Source: an uncultured Pelagibacteraceae bacterium
GTDB lineage: Bacteria > Pseudomonadota > Alphaproteobacteria > Pelagibacterales > AG-422-B15
Assembly: GCA_902544525.1 (NCBI GenBank)
Contig: CACCCN010000001.1
Location: forward strand, 167,289-231,288
Reading direction: 5' to 3'
Length of the DNA stretch: 64,000 nt
Below are positions 38,076 to 47,309 of the stretch, piece after piece (positions within the stretch are counted from its first letter, which is position 1; each line of letters begins with the position of its first letter). The position numbers and the translations under genes were made by a program. Under the pieces are notes generated by a model, which saw only the letters and a list, made by a program, of their open reading frames with translations, did not search any database and was not told where the DNA came from.

Positions 38076-38417
38076 TAAAAGTTTGCCTCTCTGATTGAAA
38101 AAAATTGTAACTAATTTTTTTTGAAATTAACACAATTGTTTTTATTTTTTTTAAAAAACCAAACTAACCATATTTAAAAAAATACTTTTTTAAACAAAAC
38201 TTGTTTTAAATTTTTTGAAAAATTAATAAAATGATTATTATTAATTTGGATTAACTTAGCGTTAATAATTTTGAATCGCAATGAGAAAAATAAAATAATT
38301 AGGAGCTAACTTTTATTAATATAATTAACTTCCATTTCACAAATCTATGGGCTTAAGATGAAATGTTTTGATAGCAGATTGAATAATACTTTTAAGTATC
38401 AGAAAAATATTGATTTA
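38076..38417. other. dnaA-rpsT intergenic region, AT-rich, possible origin neighbourhood
   Basis: This 342-bp gap is the largest in the window and extremely AT-rich, with runs of A and T. Origins often lie beside dnaA, but I find no 9-mer matching TTATNCACA or its complement here. Small dyads occur: ATACTTTTAAGTAT within 38380-38400 and ATTTCA...TGAAAT near 38340-38365. It must carry the dnaA promoter. No ORF is supported. Confidence 0.4.
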
Positions 38418-38681
38418 TTAATTTAATGCTTTTACTTTTTTTACAAGCCTAGAGACTTTTCTTGCAGCTGTATTTTTGTGCAGAATTCCTTTTGATACTG
38501 CACTCATTATTTCAGCTTCCGCAACCTTTACTGATGTTTGCGCCTGAGATTTCAAACCTTTATCAATATCTTGTTCTGTTTTTTTAACATAGGTACGATA
38601 TCTGTTTCTCACAGCTTTGTTTATTGCAGTTTTTCTCTCGATAACTCTAACTTTAGTTTTAGCAGATTTGGTATTGGCCAT
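38418..38681 (-). CDS. rpsT: 30S ribosomal protein S20
   Basis: The 87-residue basic protein begins MANTKSAKTKVRVIERKTAIN and has the family segments NRYRTYVKK and KGILHKNTAARKVSRL. It binds 16S rRNA early in 30S assembly. It lies between mutM and dnaA, as in many alphaproteobacteria. Confidence 0.97.
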   Translation of the reverse strand: MANTKSAKTKVRVIERKTAINKAVRNRYRTYVKKTEQDIDKGLKSQAQTSVKVAEAEIMSAVSKGILHKNTAARKVSRLVKKVKALN

Positions 38682-38715
38682 TTTTTTTAAAATTCTATTT
38701 ATTATTTATTCGCAG

Positions 38716-39549
38716 TTACTTCTGACATTTATTGCAGTAGAAACTTGAACGTTGGCCTATCATTATTCTCAATATCCTAGATTTACAAGTTTTTTTTCTA
38801 CAAAATTTACCGTCTCTTCCATATACTTCAAACTCTCTCTGAAAGAAGCCAAGGTTGCCATCAACTAAAGAGTAATCATTAATAGACGACCCACCTAATT
38901 TAATTGAGCGTTTAAGGACTTTTTTAATCGATTTCACTAATCTATCACACTCTTTTGAGGTAAGAGACTTAGCAATTCTGTTTGGCTTTATTTTTGCTTT
39001 ATATAATGATTCTGAGGCATAAATATTGCCAACCCCAACAACGACTAATTGGTTCATAATTATTGACTTAATATTAGTTTTTCTAAATTTTATAGAATTC
39101 AAAAGGTAATTTTTACAAAACTCAGGGCTAAGTGGTTCGGGAGCTAAATTTTTTAATAATTTGTGCTTATATAAGTTATTCGTCTGACAAATTAAAATCG
39201 AGCCAAATCTTCTAGGATCTATAAATTTAAGTTTTTTCTTATTAGAAGTTATAAATTCTAAATGCGTGTGCTTAAAAATTCTTTCATTATTATTCAGATT
39301 CTCTATTGCAATTCTTCCTGACATCCCAAGATGGATAATTAAAGTTATATTATTATCTAGTTGGATTAAAATATACTTTGCTCTTCTACTAACTTTATTG
39401 ATTTTAGTACCTATAACCTTCTTTTCAAACTTAGGATCCATGCTAAATCTTAAATCTCTTCGATAAACTAATACCTGTTTAATCTTTTTGTTTATTAGTT
39501 CGGTCCTAATTCCTTGAGTAACTGTCTCAACTTCTGGCAATTCTGGCAT
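38716..39549 (-). CDS. mutM: formamidopyrimidine-DNA glycosylase
   Basis: The 277-residue Fpg has the catalytic N-terminus MPELPEVETV (P2 nucleophile, E3). K58-region RRAKYILIQLD follows, then the helix-two-turn-helix VVGVGNIYASESLYKAKI. The C-terminal zinc finger ends YCNKCQK; its first cysteine pair is spaced CRKKTC, wider than the usual CxxC. It removes 8-oxoguanine and other oxidised purines. It is divergent from ubiE with 64 bp between them. Confidence 0.95.
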   Translation of the reverse strand: MPELPEVETVTQGIRTELINKKIKQVLVYRRDLRFSMDPKFEKKVIGTKINKVSRRAKYILIQLDNNITLIIHLGMSGRIAIENLNNNERIFKHTHLEFITSNKKKLKFIDPRRFGSILICQTNNLYKHKLLKNLAPEPLSPEFCKNYLLNSIKFRKTNIKSIIMNQLVVVGVGNIYASESLYKAKIKPNRIAKSLTSKECDRLVKSIKKVLKRSIKLGGSSINDYSLVDGNLGFFQREFEVYGRDGKFCRKKTCKSRILRIMIGQRSSFYCNKCQK

Positions 39550-39613
39550 CGGATAAGTATATATTTAAAATCTTATCAGAAGGTAGTAAAAGTATTCTTA
39601 ATTTAATAGATGT

Positions 39614-40294
39614 ATGGAAACAAAACAGGTTTTTGATAAAGTCGCAAATAAATATGATTTGATGAATGATATAATGTCATTTGGAACTCATAGGTATTGG
39701 AAGGAATGTCTAATTGATTGGCTACAACCTAAGCCCGGAATGAGTATAGTTGATGTTGCAGGAGGTACCGGTGACATTTCGAAACGATTTTTAAAAAGAG
39801 TTAAGGGAATAGGAAAAGCTAATATTTGTGACCCAAATGTAAATATGCTTGAAAATGGCTCTAAAAATATTCATATTTATGAAAATTGTATATCTAGAAC
39901 ATGCGCACCAGCTGAAAATTTACCTTTTAATAATAAAACTTTTGATGCCTACATTGTTAGCTTTGGTATTAGAAACTTTAATGACATTAACAAGGGTCTA
40001 GAAGAAGCTTTAAGAGTTTTAAAGCCCGGTGGAAGATTTATGTGCTTAGAATTTTCAAAATTAGAAAATTCAAATTTAGCCAAAATATATGAGAAATATT
40101 CTCAAATGATTCCTAAAGTGGGAAAACTAGTGGTAGGTGATGAAGAGCCCTATCAATACTTAGTCGACACTATAGAAAAATTTCCCTCACAACAAGAATT
40201 TAAAGAAATCATAAAAAATAATGGGTTCATAGATGTAGAGTATAGAAATATATTTAATGGCGTAGTTGCTATTCATTCAGCTTGGAAAAAATAA
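39614..40294 (+). CDS. ubiE: ubiquinone/menaquinone C-methyltransferase UbiE
   Basis: The 226-residue SAM-dependent methyltransferase begins at the conserved KQVFDKVANKYDLMNDIMSFG. It has motif I VDVAGGTGDISKRF, IVSFGIRNFNDINKGLEEALRVLKPGG and the C-terminal NGVVAIHSAWK. It lacks about 20-25 N-terminal residues found in longer homologues. It performs the C-methylation step of ubiquinone synthesis. ubiB follows 4 bp after its stop. Confidence 0.96.
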   Translation: METKQVFDKVANKYDLMNDIMSFGTHRYWKECLIDWLQPKPGMSIVDVAGGTGDISKRFLKRVKGIGKANICDPNVNMLENGSKNIHIYENCISRTCAPAENLPFNNKTFDAYIVSFGIRNFNDINKGLEEALRVLKPGGRFMCLEFSKLENSNLAKIYEKYSQMIPKVGKLVVGDEEPYQYLVDTIEKFPSQQEFKEIIKNNGFIDVEYRNIFNGVVAIHSAWKK

Positions 40295-40298
40295 TTAT

Positions 40299-41840
40299 AT
40301 GATTGCTAACTTTATATTCTTTCTAAAAATAGTTCGTGTATTCAAGCGATATAATATTCTTATACTCATTGAGAAAAATATTAGATTCAAATTACTTTTT
40401 AGAATTTTTACTTTTTTATTAGCCCCTTTTACTTTTGTCCAAGCAAAAGGACAAGATTCTGATGGTATTAGAATTTCTTCTGCTCTTAATGAATTAGGGC
40501 CCTCTTTTATTAAGCTTGGCCAACTCATTTCTACCCGACCAGACATTATAGGCAATGAAATAGCTGAAGACATGGCCATGCTTCGAGACAATCTACCTCC
40601 ATTTCCAAAAAATGAGGCTATCAAGATAATTGAAGATCAATTTGGCAGAAAAATAGACGACATATTTATGAATTTTAGCGAACCAGTAGCAGCCGCATCT
40701 ATTGCACAAGTTCATTTTGCCGAAATCAATGATAACGGAAAAATCACACCAGTAGCAGTGAAAATATTAAGACCTAAAATAATAGAGACAATTGATGAGG
40801 AAATGAGTCGTCTAGATTGGCTTACAGGATTTCTTGAGAATTTTAGTGAACTTGAAAGATTACAATTAAATTCTGTTATCAAAAAGGCAAAGGAGATTAT
40901 TAGGTTTGAATTAGATTTAAGATATGAAGCTGCAGCAGCATCAGAACTAAAAGAAAATACAAAAAATGATCATAGCTTTTATGTTCCTAAAATATATTGG
41001 GAAAATGTGACTAAAAAGGTTCTTACAATTGAAAGAATCAGCGGTACACCCGCGGATAAAATTGAGTTGCTAAGAACAAATAATATTAACTTGAGAAAGA
41101 TTGCAGACCAATTAATTATAAATTTCTTGAGACAGGCAATCAGAGATGGCTACTTTCACGCTGATTTACATCAGGGTAATCTATTTATAGATGAAAATAG
41201 TAATTTGATTGCTGTTGATTTTGGTATCATGGGTAGACTTGATAAAAAAAATAGGAGATTTCTAGCTGAAATAATTTTTGGTTTTATAAATCAAGACTAT
41301 TTAAAAATAGCAAAAATTCATAAGGAAGCTGGTTTAATTGATAGCGATCAGTCAGTTGATGATTTTTCTCAAGCGCTTCGCTCAATAGGTGAGCCAATTA
41401 TTAATCAAAAAGCAAAAGATATATCAATGGGAAGAGTATTGGTGCAATTATTTGATATCACGAAACAATTTAATATGTCATTGCAACCTCAATTACTTTT
41501 ACTCCAAAAAACTATGATAATTGTTGAGGGTGTTGCAAGAAAGTTTAATCCTGAAATCAATTTTTGGGAAATCTCCAAACCAGAAATAGAGCTGTGGCTT
41601 AAAGATGAACTTGGACCTTTAACCAAACTAAAAGAGACAAGCGAAGTTTTACAATCTTTAGCTCGCAAAGTTCCTGATATTCCTGATTTTCTCGATAGAG
41701 CTGAAAATGCATTTGATATTATTATGGAAAATAAAAAAACTATAAACACCCATCAATACAAGAAAAAAAGTTTTAAAACACTTATTGGATTTACCTCTGG
41801 AATTGCAGTTATTTTTATTGCGACTATGTTATTGATATAA
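40299..41840 (+). CDS. ubiB: ubiquinone biosynthesis kinase-like protein UbiB
   Basis: About 513 residues of the ABC1/ADCK/UbiB atypical kinase family. It has the KxGQ-type motif GPSFIKLGQLISTRPDIIG, the Ala-rich nucleotide loop PVAAASIAQVHFA, an invariant lysine in VAVKILRP, HADLHQGNLF and DFGIMGRL. A hydrophobic helix ends the protein. It supports ubiquinone synthesis, probably through an ATPase activity on lipids or the Ubi complex. The ATG at 40299 follows the ubiE stop; an upstream in-frame ATG at 40266 would overlap ubiE. Confidence 0.95.
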   Translation: MIANFIFFLKIVRVFKRYNILILIEKNIRFKLLFRIFTFLLAPFTFVQAKGQDSDGIRISSALNELGPSFIKLGQLISTRPDIIGNEIAEDMAMLRDNLPPFPKNEAIKIIEDQFGRKIDDIFMNFSEPVAAASIAQVHFAEINDNGKITPVAVKILRPKIIETIDEEMSRLDWLTGFLENFSELERLQLNSVIKKAKEIIRFELDLRYEAAAASELKENTKNDHSFYVPKIYWENVTKKVLTIERISGTPADKIELLRTNNINLRKIADQLIINFLRQAIRDGYFHADLHQGNLFIDENSNLIAVDFGIMGRLDKKNRRFLAEIIFGFINQDYLKIAKIHKEAGLIDSDQSVDDFSQALRSIGEPIINQKAKDISMGRVLVQLFDITKQFNMSLQPQLLLLQKTMIIVEGVARKFNPEINFWEISKPEIELWLKDELGPLTKLKETSEVLQSLARKVPDIPDFLDRAENAFDIIMENKKTINTHQYKKKSFKTLIGFTSGIAVIFIATMLLI

Positions 41841-41903
41841 ATCAATTTTTTTAGTGCTTTATTGTTTTACATATCTTAATCTTAACGTTAAATACGTGCT
41901 GCA

Positions 41904-43103
41904 ATGAAAATGATTAAAAGTATTCTGCTAATTATAACAGGTGGTATTGCTGCCTATAAATCACTAGAACTAATTCGCAAATTAAAAGAACGAAATATTG
42001 ATGTTACTTGTGTGCTGACAAAATCAGGGAGTGAGTTTGTCACACCTTTATCCGTAGCAAGTCTTTCAGGCAATCATGTTTTTTCTGAATTATTTAATCT
42101 TACCGATGAAAATAAAATGGGTCACATTGAATTATCAAGAAGTACCGACTTAGTTTTAGTTGCACCTGCCACTACCAACATTATATCTAAAATGGCTTAT
42201 GGATCTTGTGACGACTTAGCTTCAACTATATTAATGGCAACTAACAAGCCTGTAATGGTCGTACCGGCTATGAATGTAAGAATGTGGCATAATGCTGCTA
42301 CTCAAAGAAATATACAAACTCTAATTGATGATGGCATAAAATTTATTGGTCCCAATAAAGGTGATATGGCGTGTGGTGAATATGGTCTAGGTAGAATGTC
42401 GGAGCCTCAAGAAATTATAAATTCAATTATTGAATATGATAATTCGCTAATACATCAACCATTAAAGAATTTTTCTGCATTTGTTACAGCTGGACCAACT
42501 AGAGAGAAGATAGATCCAGTTAGATTCATAAGTAATGAGTCATCAGGTAAACAAGGATATGCAATAGCTCAGAGCTTATTTAATATGGGAGCTAAAACAA
42601 CCTTAATAACTGGACCAACAAATATTCCGTTGCCAGAAGGACCATCAATTATAAAAGTTAATACAGCAGAGGAAATGTTAGACGCTTGCGAACAACAGTT
42701 ACCTGCTGATATAGCTATATGTTCTGCTGCTGTAAGTGACTATAGGGTAAATAATAAAAAAAACTCTAAAATAAAGAAAACTGGCGAGAATATCTCTTTA
42801 GATTTATCTGAAAACCCTGACATATTAAATAGGATTAGTAAAAGAAATGCTAATAGGCCAAGTCTCGTAATTGGTTTTGCTGCTGAAACAGGTGAGGTAG
42901 AAAAAAATGCTAAATTAAAACTTTATTCAAAAGGTTGTGACTGGATTCTTGCTAATGACGTTTCTGATGGTAAAGTTTTTAATCAGGATATAAATAAAAT
43001 TACATTTATCACTGATAGTATAACTGAAAAATGGAATGAAATGAGTAAAGATGATGTGGCTAGTAAACTATCTACTAACATTATAAACCACTTTTCAGCT
43101 TAA
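41904..43103 (+). CDS. coaBC: bifunctional phosphopantothenoylcysteine decarboxylase/synthase
   Basis: The 399-residue fusion enzyme has an N-terminal flavin decarboxylase (ITGGIAAYKSLELIRKL, GHIELSRSTD, PAMNVRMWHN, GDMACGEYGLGRM). The C-terminal synthase domain has TAGPTREKIDPVRFISN-type and SAAVSDYRV segments. It makes 4'-phosphopantetheine for coenzyme A. A second ATG two codons in is possible. dut starts 1 bp after its stop. Confidence 0.97.
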   Translation: MKMIKSILLIITGGIAAYKSLELIRKLKERNIDVTCVLTKSGSEFVTPLSVASLSGNHVFSELFNLTDENKMGHIELSRSTDLVLVAPATTNIISKMAYGSCDDLASTILMATNKPVMVVPAMNVRMWHNAATQRNIQTLIDDGIKFIGPNKGDMACGEYGLGRMSEPQEIINSIIEYDNSLIHQPLKNFSAFVTAGPTREKIDPVRFISNESSGKQGYAIAQSLFNMGAKTTLITGPTNIPLPEGPSIIKVNTAEEMLDACEQQLPADIAICSAAVSDYRVNNKKNSKIKKTGENISLDLSENPDILNRISKRNANRPSLVIGFAAETGEVEKNAKLKLYSKGCDWILANDVSDGKVFNQDINKITFITDSITEKWNEMSKDDVASKLSTNIINHFSA

Positions 43104-43104
43104 A

Positions 43105-43554
43105 ATGGAGACTAGAAGAATCCTCATAAAAAAAGTATCTACAAATCCATTATTTAAATTGCCCAAGTATGAGTCAAATGGTGCTGCTGGAATGGATCTT
43201 TCGGCTGATATTGATGCCGAAGTTGAATTGAAACCACTTGAAAGGTTCCTTTTTCCAACAGGTATAGCTATAAGTTTACCTAAAGACCTTGAAGCTCAAA
43301 TAAGACCACGGTCAGGATTGGCAATTAAAAATGGTATCACTCTTTTAAATACACCTGGAACAGTTGATTCTGATTATAGAGGTGAAATTAAAGTTATATT
43401 AGTTAATATTAGCAATGATAAATATACAATTAAGCCAGGAGATAGAATAGCTCAAATGGTCTTATCACAATTTGTACAGGGTCAATTTGAGTTAGTTGAA
43501 AATTTAGACGAAACTGATAGAGGATCTTCTGGATTTGGCTCTACTGGAAAGTAA
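43105..43554 (+). CDS. dut: dUTP diphosphatase
   Basis: The 149-residue trimeric dUTPase shows all five motifs: AGMDLSADI, RPRSGLAIKNGI, NTPGTVDSDYRGEI, GDRIAQMVL and RGSSGFGSTG. It converts dUTP to dUMP and limits uracil in DNA. It follows coaBC directly, the usual coaBC-dut pairing. Confidence 0.98.
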   Translation: METRRILIKKVSTNPLFKLPKYESNGAAGMDLSADIDAEVELKPLERFLFPTGIAISLPKDLEAQIRPRSGLAIKNGITLLNTPGTVDSDYRGEIKVILVNISNDKYTIKPGDRIAQMVLSQFVQGQFELVENLDETDRGSSGFGSTGK

Positions 43555-43568
43555 TAAATTTCGCAAAA

Positions 43569-45059
43569 ATGTCAAAAGAAGCTTTTATTGTTCTAGGTAA
43601 TCAATTATTTCCACTCAATCATATTGAAGATTTTAAATCATGCCATTTCTTTATGGCTGAAGATTATGATTTATGTACTTATTTTAAATTTCACAAGCAC
43701 AAATTAATTTTTTACTTATCAGCAATGCGTGAATACAAAGACGCACTAATAAAAAATAAATATAAATGTACATATTGTAAATTAGATGGGCAAAAAATAA
43801 ATCATAAATATGAAGATAAATTAGAATTATTTATTAACAAAAATAAAATTAAGAAATTGAAAATTTTTGAGATACCAGATTCTTTTTTTCGGAATAGAAT
43901 CGTTAATTTCTGTAAGAAAAAAAATATAGATCTTGAAATTATTCAAAGTCCAATGTTTATGTCTGATAGAGCTCTATTGAAAGAATATTTTGAAAAAAAT
44001 AAAAAGCCGTTTTTAAATAATTTCTATAAACTTCAAAGAATTAATCAAAATATTCTAATTAAAAATAATCTACCTACAGGTGGCAAATGGTCATTTGATG
44101 AAGATAATCGAAAGAAACTTCCAAAAAATATACAAATTCCACCTATCAAATTACCCTCAGAAAATAAAAATATAAAAGATGTTAAAATTTTAATTGATGA
44201 GAAATTTAAAAAACATCCAGGAAATATTAGTGGTTTTTTAATACCAACCAATAGGGAAACAGCATCGAATTGGTTACAGAGTTTTTTTAAGGACAGATTT
44301 AAAAATTTTGGGGATTATGAAGACGCATTGACTACGGAGTCAAATCTAGTTTTTCATAGTCTCCTTAGTCCATTACTAAATATTGGCTTACTTGTTCCAA
44401 GTGAGGTCATTCAAGAAGCATTGAAATATCATAAAAAAAATAAAATCCCTCTAAATAGCTTTGAGGGATTCATTAGACAAATACTTGGTTGGAGAGAGTT
44501 TATAAAAGGAACTTATGATAAATACGAAAATCAGATGGTTAAAGGAAATTTTTGGAATCATAAGCGAAAGCTTACTTCCTCATGGTACACTGGAACAACA
44601 GGCATTGACCCTCTAGATCATTTTATTAAGGAAGTTAATGCGTCTGGATATACTCATCATATACCAAGATTAATGGTGATCAGTAACATAATGAACTTAG
44701 CGGGTATACATCCAAAAGAAATTTATCGTTGGTTTATGGAAATGTTTGTTGACTCTAGTGATTGGGTGATGGTTCCAAATGTATTCAGTATGGGAACTTT
44801 TAGTGATGGAGGAATATTTGCAACCAAACCTTATATATGTGGTTCAAACTATATTTTAAAAATGAGTAACTTTAAAAAAGGTGAGTGGTGTGACATTGTT
44901 GATGGTCTTTATTGGAGTTTTATAGAACGCAATATGAGTGAAATAAAAAAAAATTATAGAATGTCAATGATGGCAAATGCTTATAAGAAAATATCAGAAG
45001 AGAGAAAAAAAACTATCTTTACAAAAGCTAATAAATTTATAAAAAATAATTCTAACTAG
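43569..45059 (+). CDS. photolyase/cryptochrome-related protein (PhrB/FeS-BCP type) lacking the usual Fe-S cysteines
   Basis: The 496-residue protein has the N-terminal deoxyribodipyrimidine-photolyase-related Rossmann domain and the FAD-binding half. The latter carries GFIRQILGWREFIKGTY, GYTHHIPRLMV, WVMVPNVFSMGTFSDGGIFATKPY and GLYWSFIERN. Fe-S relatives such as Agrobacterium PhrB use four cysteines, three of them just after the KPY segment. Here that stretch reads KPYICGSNYILKMSNFKKGEWC, with only C424 and C441 and no CxxC, and no cysteine precedes GYTHH. It may be a cluster-free branch. Repair of DNA or light sensing cannot be told from sequence. Confidence 0.88.
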   Translation: MSKEAFIVLGNQLFPLNHIEDFKSCHFFMAEDYDLCTYFKFHKHKLIFYLSAMREYKDALIKNKYKCTYCKLDGQKINHKYEDKLELFINKNKIKKLKIFEIPDSFFRNRIVNFCKKKNIDLEIIQSPMFMSDRALLKEYFEKNKKPFLNNFYKLQRINQNILIKNNLPTGGKWSFDEDNRKKLPKNIQIPPIKLPSENKNIKDVKILIDEKFKKHPGNISGFLIPTNRETASNWLQSFFKDRFKNFGDYEDALTTESNLVFHSLLSPLLNIGLLVPSEVIQEALKYHKKNKIPLNSFEGFIRQILGWREFIKGTYDKYENQMVKGNFWNHKRKLTSSWYTGTTGIDPLDHFIKEVNASGYTHHIPRLMVISNIMNLAGIHPKEIYRWFMEMFVDSSDWVMVPNVFSMGTFSDGGIFATKPYICGSNYILKMSNFKKGEWCDIVDGLYWSFIERNMSEIKKNYRMSMMANAYKKISEERKKTIFTKANKFIKNNSN

Positions 45060-45105
45060 AACTATTGTTTTCTTTTATATAAAAAAAGAAATTTCTATTT
45101 TGATC

Positions 45106-45501
45106 TTAGTCTTCTAAATGAATAATAAGCTCTACTTTTTTAATTTTTTTTCCTTTGGGCGGACGTGGCATAGAACTGATGATAACATCATTACTTTTAA
45201 TATCTGAAATCATTTTTTCTTTATCTGAAAAGAAGTGATGATGAGAATTTGTGTTAGTATCAAAATAAACTTTGTCTGTGTCTATAATAATTTTATTTAA
45301 TAACTCCTTTTTACAAAACTCATGAAGCGTATTATATACAGTAGCCAATGAAACACCGTTACTTTCATTAGAGAGTTGTTTAAACAAGCTTTCAGCTGTG
45401 ACATGTTTATCAATGCCATCAAATAGAAAATTTCCAATCAAAACTCGTTGTTTTGTTGGTCTTAATTGGTTTGCTCTTAAAATTTCTTTTGTTTTATGCA
45501 T
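45106..45501 (-). CDS. irr: Fur-family iron response regulator Irr
   Basis: The 131-residue Fur-family protein has the winged helix ending VSLATVYNTLHEF and a histidine run HHH (87-89) in place of the usual Fur metal site, the heme-interacting region of Irr. It lacks the N-terminal Cys-Pro heme-regulatory motif of Bradyrhizobium Irr. Divergent placement from fabA-fabB-fabI is typical for alphaproteobacterial irr and supports the name. Irr represses or activates iron genes according to heme status. Confidence 0.88.
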   Translation of the reverse strand: MHKTKEILRANQLRPTKQRVLIGNFLFDGIDKHVTAESLFKQLSNESNGVSLATVYNTLHEFCKKELLNKIIIDTDKVYFDTNTNSHHHFFSDKEKMISDIKSNDVIISSMPRPPKGKKIKKVELIIHLED

Positions 45502-45594
45502 ATTGATAATATTTAATAAAATTTAATGTATTTTACAATCTAAATACTCTAATGTGATTAAAATCTAAGTAAAACAAACAGATAGTAGATAAAT

Positions 45595-46095
45595 ATGATA
45601 CAAAAACCAAATTATACCAAGGAGGAATTACTCGATTGTGGGCATGGCAATATGTTTGGAATAGGCAATGCAAGACTGCCCCTTCCACCAATGCTCATGT
45701 TTGACAGAATCACAAAAATTAATTCTGATGGTGGTGAATTTGGAAAGGGTGAAATCATTGCTGAATTTGATATCGATCCGTCACTATGGTTTTTTGAATG
45801 TCATTTTGAAAAAGATCCTGTTATGCCTGGTTGTTTAGGCCTTGATGCAATGTGGCAGCTTGTTGGATTTTACCTTGGCTGGATTGGTGAACCAGGAAGG
45901 GGTAGAGCCTTAGGAGCTGCGTCTGTGAAGTTTGCTGGAGAAATTTTACAAGATACTAAAAAAGTTGAGTATATTATAAGTATGAAAAAAGTAATTAAGC
46001 GTGGTGTTGTTGTGGGTGTTGGTAATGGAATAGTTAAGGCTGATGAAAAAACTATTTATCATGCTGAAGGACTAAAAGTTGGTTTAATAAAATAA
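45595..46095 (+). CDS. fabA: 3-hydroxydecanoyl-ACP dehydratase/isomerase
   Basis: The 166-residue enzyme has the catalytic pair H70 (FFECHFEKDPVMPG) and D84 (GLDAMWQL), numbered as in E. coli FabA. It introduces the cis double bond for unsaturated fatty acids. fabB starts directly after its stop. Confidence 0.97.
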   Translation: MIQKPNYTKEELLDCGHGNMFGIGNARLPLPPMLMFDRITKINSDGGEFGKGEIIAEFDIDPSLWFFECHFEKDPVMPGCLGLDAMWQLVGFYLGWIGEPGRGRALGAASVKFAGEILQDTKKVEYIISMKKVIKRGVVVGVGNGIVKADEKTIYHAEGLKVGLIK

Positions 46096-47307
46096 ATGAG
46101 GAGAGTGGTTGTAACAGGAATAGGCATTGTGTCACCTATCGGTAATAATACTGCAGAAGTAACAGAATCTTTAAAAGAAGCAAAATCAGGAATTAATTTT
46201 GATCAATCTCATAAAGAAATGGGCTTTAGAAGTCATGTAAGTGGCCAAATTAAAATTAATTTACAGGACTTAATTGATCGAAAGTTTTTAAGATTTATGG
46301 GTGATGGTGCCAGTTATAATTACTTAGCAATGCTAGAGGCTCTTAAAGATTCAGGCCTAGAAGAGAATGAAATCTCAAATCCTATGACGGGTTTAATAAT
46401 GGGTTCAGGTGGTCCATCCACTAAAAATTTATTACGAGCCTTTGATATTACTAGGGACTCTGGTCCAAAGAAAATTGGTCCAACTAGCGTGCCAAAAGTT
46501 ATGTGCAGCACGAATTCTGCTACCTTATCTACTTTTTTTAAAATAAGAGGTATGAACTATTCTATTACCTCCGCTTGCTCAACTAGTGCTCATTGTATAG
46601 GTCATGGTGCTGAGCTAATACAAATGGGTAAGCAAGATATTGTATTTACTGGTGGCGGTGAAGAGTTAGATTGGTCACTTTCAGCACTCTTTGATGCTAT
46701 GACTGCCTTGTCATCTAAATACAATGATTCACCTGAAAGTGCATCTAGAGCATTTGATGAGTCTAGAGATGGTTTTGTCATCGCTGGTGGTGGTGGCGTT
46801 TTAATATTAGAAGAATTAGAGCACGCAAAAGCAAGAGGTGCCACTATCTATGCTGAGCTTGTTGGGTATGGTGCAACTTCTGACGGTCATGATATGGTAC
46901 AACCATCTGGTGAAGGTGCTCAACGTTGTATGGAAATGGCTATGAAAACAACTAATGATAAAATTGAATATATTAATGCTCATGGTACTTCTACTCCAGT
47001 AGGGGATACGGCAGAACTTAGCGCTGTAAAGAATGTGTTTGGTGATAGTTTACCATTTATTAGCTCTACTAAATCTTTAACTGGACATTCTCTTGGAGCT
47101 GCTGGGGTTCACGAAGCCATTTATACATTGCTTATGATGAAAAATAATTTTATGTGCAAATCCGCACACATTACAAAACTTGATGCTGCTGCAAAAGATA
47201 TGAATGTTTTAATTGAAAAAAAAGAAGGCTCATTTGATTTAGCTATGAGTAATAGTTTTGGCTTTGGTGGCACTAATGCTTCTTTAGTTTTTAAAAGGTA
47301 TAATTAA
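46096..47307 (+). CDS. fabB: 3-oxoacyl-ACP synthase I
   Basis: The 403-residue condensing enzyme has the nucleophile C161 ([10 protein letters not shown]) and the two histidines in [11 protein letters not shown] and [12 protein letters not shown]. The end [15 protein letters not shown] is typical. It elongates unsaturated intermediates from FabA. Confidence 0.97.
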   Translation: MRRVVVTGIGIVSPIGNNTAEVTESLKEAKSGINFDQSHKEMGFRSHVSGQIKINLQDLIDRKFLRFMGDGASYNYLAMLEALKDSGLEENEISNPMTGLIMGSGGPSTKNLLRAFDITRDSGPKKIGPTSVPKVMCSTNSATLSTFFKIRGMNYSITSACSTSAHCIGHGAELIQMGKQDIVFTGGGEELDWSLSALFDAMTALSSKYNDSPESASRAFDESRDGFVIAGGGGVLILEELEHAKARGATIYAELVGYGATSDGHDMVQPSGEGAQRCMEMAMKTTNDKIEYINAHGTSTPVGDTAELSAVKNVFGDSLPFISSTKSLTGHSLGAAGVHEAIYTLLMMKNNFMCKSAHITKLDAAAKDMNVLIEKKEGSFDLAMSNSFGFGGTNASLVFKRYN

Positions 47308-47309
47308 AT

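Noticed and set aside
45060-45105. Hairpin AGAAATTTCT with T-run between the photolyase-like gene and irr
   Set aside because: The stem is short and purely AT-rich, too weak to call a terminator.
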